Positions 7,567 to 12,920 of a stretch of DNA of 12,920 nucleotides are shown here, one piece after another (the stretch's first letter is position 1; each line of letters starts with the position of its first letter). The stretch spans positions 1 through 12,920 of the forward strand of contig DYON01000049.1 in NCBI GenBank assembly GCA_020720525.1. The letters are read 5' to 3'. A model generated the notes under the pieces. The model was not told the origin of the DNA and searched no databases. It saw only the letters and a program-made list of their open reading frames with translations. The position numbers and the translations under genes are program-made. Source of the stretch: Acetofilamentum sp. GTDB taxonomy: Bacteria > Bacteroidota > Bacteroidia > Bacteroidales > DTU049.

Positions 7567-8289
7567 TCAGATTTCCACATTCTGATGTAATGCTTCCAGT
7601 GCTTTTTCGGAGGCCTGTTGTTCTGCACCTTTCACACTAAAATCGACACCTTTACTTTGGCCAACTCCATCTATTGTTGCTTCAATAATGTATTGGCGTT
7701 TGCGCCCATAGTCAACTTTGTCAACAACCACAAATTCAAGTGTTTTATGTTCGCGCTGACAATATTCGATAAGCCGACTTTTAAAATTAGTTTCGGTATG
7801 AATAATTGAATCAATATCTATTCGGCGTGCAAAAATAAAACTCACAAGCAAATTCTTTGCAAAATCAAAACCTTTATCGAGATAAACTGCACCCAAAAAA
7901 GCCTCGAAAGCATTACCCGAATCGATAGAACTTACCCCATTGGTACTATTGCGATGCTTCACAAGTAATTTGCCAATACCAAGTTTTTCGGCTATTTTGC
8001 CTAAGGAATTCCGGCTTACAATTCTCGACCGCATTTCGGTAAGATCGCCCTCGTTGGCAAAAGGAAATTTCTTAAAAAGATAAGCAGCTACAATAAGATC
8101 GATAACCGCATCGCCTAAAAACTCGAGACGCTCATTCGAGATTTCGTGACCATTTTTTTCGACCTTCGCATTTTTGTGTAAAAAAGCCAATTCATACAAA
8201 AAAATATTTCTGGGTCGAAACCCGAAAATATTTTTTATGCTTTTAGAAAGATTGTCGGAGTAATTCTTTCTAAAAATAAAATCAAGCAT
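7567..8289 (-). CDS. rnc: Ribonuclease III
   Basis: This double-strand-specific endoribonuclease processes rRNA precursors and other structured RNAs. From the ATG at 8289 it is 240 aa. The nuclease signature NERLEFLGDAV (52-62) gives the metal/catalytic residues Glu53, Glu56 and Asp60. The second acidic cluster reads GNAFEAFLGAVYLDKG, with Glu129 in place, but Asn126 stands where E. coli has Asp114. The C-terminal double-stranded-RNA-binding domain covers about 165-240 (ETNFKSRLIEYCQ; KGAEQQASEKALEAL). A GTG at 8295-8293 is an alternative start two codons earlier and would overlap the fabF TAG by one base (TAGTG). With the ATG the gap to fabF is 5 bp, so the genes are almost certainly co-transcribed and perhaps translationally coupled. 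The order acpP-fabF-rnc is widely conserved in bacteria. Confidence 0.96.
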   Translation of the reverse strand: MLDFIFRKNYSDNLSKSIKNIFGFRPRNIFLYELAFLHKNAKVEKNGHEISNERLEFLGDAVIDLIVAAYLFKKFPFANEGDLTEMRSRIVSRNSLGKIAEKLGIGKLLVKHRNSTNGVSSIDSGNAFEAFLGAVYLDKGFDFAKNLLVSFIFARRIDIDSIIHTETNFKSRLIEYCQREHKTLEFVVVDKVDYGRKRQYIIEATIDGVGQSKGVDFSVKGAEQQASEKALEALHQNVEI

Positions 8290-8294
8290 TGTCA

Positions 8295-9545
<1,251 letters not shown>

Positions 9546-9557
9546 CAAGTCTTGGGT

Positions 9558-9794
9558 TTACTTTTTGTTTTCTTCAATGTACTTGATAGCGTCACCAACG
9601 GTGCCAATCTTCTCGGACTGATCGTCGGGAATCTGAAGCTCAAAAGCTTTTTCGAGCTCCATGATCAGTTCAACCTGGTCAAGAGAGTCAGCTCCCAAAT
9701 CATTGGTAAAACTTGCTTCGGGTTTAACCTCAGCTGCGTCGACACCCAATTTGTCAACGATAATGGCCTTTACTTTTTCTGCAATTTCTGACAT
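9558..9794 (-). CDS. acpP: Acyl carrier protein
   Basis: A 78-aa acidic four-helix protein that carries growing acyl chains on a phosphopantetheine arm. The attachment motif GADSLDQVELIMELE is present with Ser37, and the first helix and loop (MSEIAEKVKAIIVDKLGVD, then SFTNDLGADS) are typical. The end, GTVGDAIKYIEENKK, is also standard. It is the first gene of acpP-fabF-rnc on the minus strand. An A-rich leader with no Shine-Dalgarno sequence precedes the ATG, and a good Bacteroidota-type promoter lies about 30-60 bp upstream. Confidence 0.98.
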   Translation of the reverse strand: MSEIAEKVKAIIVDKLGVDAAEVKPEASFTNDLGADSLDQVELIMELEKAFELQIPDDQSEKIGTVGDAIKYIEENKK

Positions 9795-9823
9795 GTTTTC
9801 CGTATTTTAGTAAAACAAGGGTG

Positions 9824-9854
9824 CAAAGAAACGCATTTTTGATTTCATGACAAA
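9824..9854 (-). promoter_or_regulatory. Promoter of the acpP-fabF-rnc cluster
   Basis: On the minus strand, TTTG (9854-9851) is followed after exactly 19 bp by TTTCTTTG (9831-9824). This fits the Bacteroidota primary sigma consensus TTG-N19-21-TAnnTTTG with one mismatch (T for A at the second base of the -7 box). GCACCC follows directly. Transcription would begin around 9817-9820 and give a leader of about 25 nt before acpP. Confidence 0.55.
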
Positions 9855-9941
9855 ATATTTCCTGTAAAAAATGAATAAAACCCTGACAAAAAGTATATTA
9901 ACCCTGTAAGGCAATTCATTACACCTTATAAATAAATAAAT

Positions 9942-9974
9942 GGGGCGACCACGAAATTTGCTCGTTGCCGCCCC
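9942..9974 (-). terminator. Intrinsic terminator of the T9SS surface protein gene
   Basis: The arms GGGGCG (9942-9947) and CGCCCC (9969-9974) pair perfectly; a further four pairs (ACGA 9951-9954 with TCGT 9962-9965) and a C-G pair extend the stem across two mismatches, with a 7-nt loop. On the minus strand it lies about 20 bp after the stop codon at 9997-9995 and is followed by ATTTATTTATTTATA, a T-rich but interrupted tract made of ATTT units. Confidence 0.7.
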
Positions 9975-9994
9975 TATTTGTATTAATTATTCAA

Positions 9995-12920
9995 TTATCG
10001 CTTCAAAATTAAACGTCCAATACGGGTTTCTTCACCAATTTCAACTTTGAGATGGTAAATCCCTTCGGCTCTTCCTAGCAAATTGATATTAATAGAGTTT
10101 TCATCAGTTATCAAACGCCACATAATAATATTGCCTTGAACATCGTAGATGATTAGCTTTCCATTCACACTATTTTGACCAAAATCGACCAAATACATTC
10201 CTTCAGATGGATTTGGGAAAATATCAAGACCATTGTTTTCATTTTCTGAAATAGAGGTGAGAACGGTAAGCAATGCGCCATTCGATTCAATGTTGCCGCA
10301 AGAACCAGAAACAAGACAAGTATAAGTTCCAAAATCGGCTGTGGTAATGCTGTTTATTTGCAAAGTGGCTGAAGTTGCTCCAGAAATATTGCCACCATTG
10401 GTGAGGTTGACACCATCCTTTTTCCACTGATAGGTGAGACTTGTTCCAGAAGCAGAGACGGTAAACGATACATTGTCGCCCTGGTTAGCCGACACACTAT
10501 ATGGATGAGCCGAAATTGAAGTAGCAGCTGTTACAGTAAGCGTTGCATTATTGGTGGTTGCGTTTCCACAGGAGTTTGTTATCACACAGCGGTAAGTCCC
10601 CGCATCGCCAGCGGCAATGTTGTTGATGGTATATGAAGCAGCGATAGCTCCAGAAATGTCAGCTCCATTTTTTTGCCATTTGTAGCTCAGAGTTGCTGTT
10701 CCCGATGCGGCAGATGTAAATGTAATATTGGTTCCTGCACATTGAGTAGCCGATGATGGGTGAGTAGTAACCGTTGGAGCAGTATTCATTGTTAGGGTTG
10801 CAACATTACTGGTATCGGCACCACAGCTATTGGTAACAATACAACGGTAGTTTCCAGCATCGCCAGCCACAGTTGAGGAAATTGAGTATGTTGAACTTGT
10901 TGCGCTTCCGATATTCGCTCCATTCTTTTGCCATTGATAGGTAATTGTTGGATCGCCATTTGCTGAAACAGTAAAACTAGATGGTGAACCTGGGCAAACA
11001 GCAGTGCTAGAAGGTTGGGTAAGCACCGAAGCAGGATTACATCCCGAGACGGTTGAAGTGAAAGCCAAATCGTCCATCCAAAACATAAACTTATCGGTCG
11101 AAACATGCTTAATGGCCAAATAAATAGTCTGATTGTCATAAGTAGCAAGGCTGTAGGTTTGCTGAGCCCATGTGGCAGGTGCTTCGACTACCGAAGATAT
11201 GGCTGTAAAACTTGCAGGTAAGTTATCGGTTGTTGAAACTAAAATCTGATATTCATCATTTCCCCAAGTACTGGTTTTAGGACTTAATGTCCAAAGCGAA
11301 AAGCTCGAGGCAGTGCCCAAATGAATTGCAGGCGAAATAAACCAATCGTTGCTTTGCGAAGCATCGGCAGGGCACACAGCCATTCCACAACGCGATCCGC
11401 CATGAGCAGCATCACCTTGAGCGGTAGTCCATCCCGAAAGGTCAGGGTTCATTGCCAAATAAGCAAACGCTGTACCTTCGCCAGTGAAGTTTGCATCGGA
11501 ACTCGAAAAAGTGGTTTTTGCATCACCATCAACAGTTGTCCACGGCGAAAAATCGGTTGTGTAATCGGCCGACGATTCAAAATCGAGTGTGAATGGAAAT
11601 GTATTGATTGCCGAGCTATGTGTTGTAGCATTGTCGGTAACACCAGTGCTCCATGTATAACTTCCCGAGTTGCTCCAAGCTTTGTAGTAGTATGTAGTAC
11701 TTGCTGTTAGCCCAGTATGGTTGAAACTGGTTCCAGTGCCATAATATAAAACTGTTCCACCACCCGAGATTGAGTTTCCTGCCGTGTAGGCTGTTCCATT
11801 TGCAGGAGTTCCAAAAGTACCAGTAGCCGACCATGCAACCAAAACTGGATTGCTGCTTGAATTGAGAGCCCAAGAAAGGTCGATTTGATCGGAAGCTACA
11901 GCAGTAGCACTAAAAGTTTGTGGGTTGTTGTCGGTCTGAAAACGGAAAGCAATTATTTTGGTGTTTTTTGTTTGATGATTAGTATTAATCATGTATTCCG
12001 AAGTGTACCAAAAAGTGTTGTCGTCGGTGGGATCTATGCTCATCTGAGCATAATCTCCCCAGCGCTCATGCGTGCCCTGATAAGTTGTTCCTGTAGCATA
12101 TTCAGTTTCGGTGACATCAAAAAGCCCGCTTGCAGTTCCGTACTCAGCAGATGATTGCCCTGTGAAACGTAAGCTGGGATACATGTTTGATCCATTCGCA
12201 ATAGAATATGAAATGCCTATTTCTTTGTTTCCATTCATGGCAATGCTTGAATTCCAGCGGCTGTTTCCGTCAGGGGCATAAGTGCCGCTTTGACGAACTG
12301 ACCAAGTACTACCCGATTTTGTGAGTTCATACCAACGAATACCAGCTTGCGAACTGCCTACGTCAACAGCATGTGAGCAAACAATATGTTCGGATGTGCC
12401 AAAATTCCTATATTTTACCTCATACATAAGCATCTCGCTCAATGCATCGAGGTTCTGCGTGGTTCCGGGTTGGTCAATATCCTCCCAAAGAGAAGAAGTA
12501 TTAAATACTGCATCGAAAACTGAAACGTTAATTTGCTGAACTCGTGAAAAGGTAGAGTTTGCAGGAGTTGTCCAATCGGGGTCGAGTTCGAAAACCCAAA
12601 TTTGGTCTGTGCCTCCTGAGGGCCAACCTCCATCATTTATAGTTAGAAATCTGCCAGGAGCTCCACTGGGAGCATACGCGCCATCTACATCAACAGGCAT
12701 GATACAATGGAAACCAGATGTTGTTGTGGGTCTGTTTGGGTTATCAAACCCTATCATGGTGGGGCTTGCACCGCCAGCGAGCATAGTGGCACGGTCGAAG
12801 GCATAAACATCGTCACCGCTACTGGTATTTGTTGCCATTAGATATGCGTCTTCTGTAATCCCGAGTTTCATATAGTCGGGCATATCGGCTACATCGAACG
12901 ACCAGCGATACCAAGTTCCT
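9995..12920 (-). CDS. Large T9SS-secreted multidomain surface protein (5' end outside window)
   Basis: The frame is open to the window edge; the first internal ATG (12883) is preceded in frame by GTWYRWSFDVAD, so it is not the start. About 974 residues are visible. In order: a conserved region at 12920 to about 11930 with WYRWSFDVADMPDYMKLG, AFDRATMLAG, LDALSEMLMYEVKYRNFG, RWYELT, SRWNSSIAMNG and RWGDYAQMSIDPTDDNTFWY; a fibronectin-III-like domain (about 11930-11620, TASTTYYYKAWS); a cleaved-adhesin/choice-of-anchor-J-like domain (about 11605-11056, FTLDFESS through MFWMDDLAF); three Ig-like domains; and a T9SS type A sorting domain (about 10254-9998: LDIFPNPSEGMYLVDF, LIIYDVQGN, EGIYHLKVEIGEETRIGRLILKR). 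The last directs secretion across the outer membrane and attachment. The N-terminal region resembles large secreted Bacteroidota proteins that I know only as uncharacterised; no protease or glycosidase motif is visible here. The start, signal peptide and any catalytic domain would lie upstream. Its own terminator follows the stop. Confidence 0.9.
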   Translation of the reverse strand, partial: GTWYRWSFDVADMPDYMKLGITEDAYLMATNTSSGDDVYAFDRATMLAGGASPTMIGFDNPNRPTTTSGFHCIMPVDVDGAYAPSGAPGRFLTINDGGWPSGGTDQIWVFELDPDWTTPANSTFSRVQQINVSVFDAVFNTSSLWEDIDQPGTTQNLDALSEMLMYEVKYRNFGTSEHIVCSHAVDVGSSQAGIRWYELTKSGSTWSVRQSGTYAPDGNSRWNSSIAMNGNKEIGISYSIANGSNMYPSLRFTGQSSAEYGTASGLFDVTETEYATGTTYQGTHERWGDYAQMSIDPTDDNTFWYTSEYMINTNHQTKNTKIIAFRFQTDNNPQTFSATAVASDQIDLSWALNSSSNPVLVAWSATGTFGTPANGTAYTAGNSISGGGTVLYYGTGTSFNHTGLTASTTYYYKAWSNSGSYTWSTGVTDNATTHSSAINTFPFTLDFESSADYTTDFSPWTTVDGDAKTTFSSSDANFTGEGTAFAYLAMNPDLSGWTTAQGDAAHGGSRCGMAVCPADASQSNDWFISPAIHLGTASSFSLWTLSPKTSTWGNDEYQILVSTTDNLPASFTAISSVVEAPATWAQQTYSLATYDNQTIYLAIKHVSTDKFMFWMDDLAFTSTVSGCNPASVLTQPSSTAVCPGSPSSFTVSANGDPTITYQWQKNGANIGSATSSTYSISSTVAGDAGNYRCIVTNSCGADTSNVATLTMNTAPTVTTHPSSATQCAGTNITFTSAASGTATLSYKWQKNGADISGAIAASYTINNIAAGDAGTYRCVITNSCGNATTNNATLTVTAATSISAHPYSVSANQGDNVSFTVSASGTSLTYQWKKDGVNLTNGGNISGATSATLQINSITTADFGTYTCLVSGSCGNIESNGALLTVLTSISENENNGLDIFPNPSEGMYLVDFGQNSVNGKLIIYDVQGNIIMWRLITDENSININLLGRAEGIYHLKVEIGEETRIGRLILKR
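10260..11038 (-). repeat. Three tandem Ig-like domain repeats inside the T9SS protein
   Basis: Three consecutive units of about 84-91 codons (about 11038-10787, 10786-10533 and 10532-10260). They share HP/QP-S near the start, YQWQKNG / YKWQKNG / YQWKKDG in the middle, and DAGNYRCIVTNSCG / DAGTYRCVITNSCG / DFGTYTCLVSGSCG followed by ATLT or ALLTV at the end. DNA similarity is visible around the Trp-Lys-Lys-Asn-Gly codons. Units 1 and 2 have an early Cys (VCPG, QCAG) that can pair with the YRC Cys; unit 3 has SANQG instead and lacks it. Confidence 0.75.

Noticed and set aside
9900..9994. Possible small RNA or repeat around the ATTT-type tetranucleotide run and hairpin before the surface protein stop
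   Set aside because: The hairpin sits just after the stop codon of the surface protein gene and is followed by a T-rich tract on that strand, so an intrinsic terminator is the simpler reading.
10792..11148. A 118-codon open frame in another minus-strand frame inside the large surface protein
   Set aside because: The translation is low-complexity and Leu/Ile/Pro-rich, and the overlapping frame carries clear Ig-like repeats, so this is a shadow.

Overview
The window looks like chromosomal DNA from a member of the Bacteroidota, probably a Bacteroidales/Marinilabiliales-like bacterium; the rank below phylum is a guess. The supports are: a type IX secretion (T9SS) C-terminal sorting domain on a large surface protein; a DUF4270 lipoprotein directly upstream of glmS; a PepSY-like lipoprotein; promoter boxes of the TAnnTTTG type; starts without Shine-Dalgarno sequences in A/T-rich leaders; and moderately AT-rich coding DNA.

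Layout, left to right. (1) Positions 1-925 (+): the 3' part of a PepSY-like lipoprotein gene, closed by a strong intrinsic terminator, then a 182-bp gap holding a noticeably more GC-rich block of unknown nature, then a 68-aa lipoprotein. (2) Positions 939-4262 (-): a compact run in the order glyS (glycyl-tRNA synthetase), a 59-aa winged-helix protein, and an S41 C-terminal processing protease with a PDZ domain. (3) Positions 4395-7562 (+): a DUF4270 lipoprotein and glmS, separated by 3 bp. (4) Positions 7567-9794 (-): the classic acpP-fabF-rnc cluster, meeting glmS tail to tail with 4 bp between the stop codons. A well-formed Bacteroidota-type promoter precedes acpP. (5) Positions 9942-9974: a hairpin terminator for the last gene. 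(6) Positions 9995-12920 (-): a large secreted multidomain protein whose 5' end lies outside the window. It has an N-terminal conserved region of unknown function, a fibronectin-III-like domain, a cleaved-adhesin/choice-of-anchor-J-like domain, three Ig-like domains and a T9SS type A sorting domain.

Most of the window is core housekeeping: translation (glyS), fatty-acid synthesis (acpP, fabF), RNA processing (rnc), amino-sugar supply for envelope polymers (glmS) and envelope proteolysis (S41 protease). It is interleaved with poorly characterised envelope lipoproteins typical of the phylum. I see no mobile element, CRISPR array, tRNA, rRNA or phage gene, and no clear new multi-gene system. The points most worth a second look are the GC-rich intergenic block at about 598-660, the orphan winged-helix gene between glyS and the protease, the N-terminal region of the surface protein, and an Asp-to-Asn change at a metal-ligand position of RNase III.
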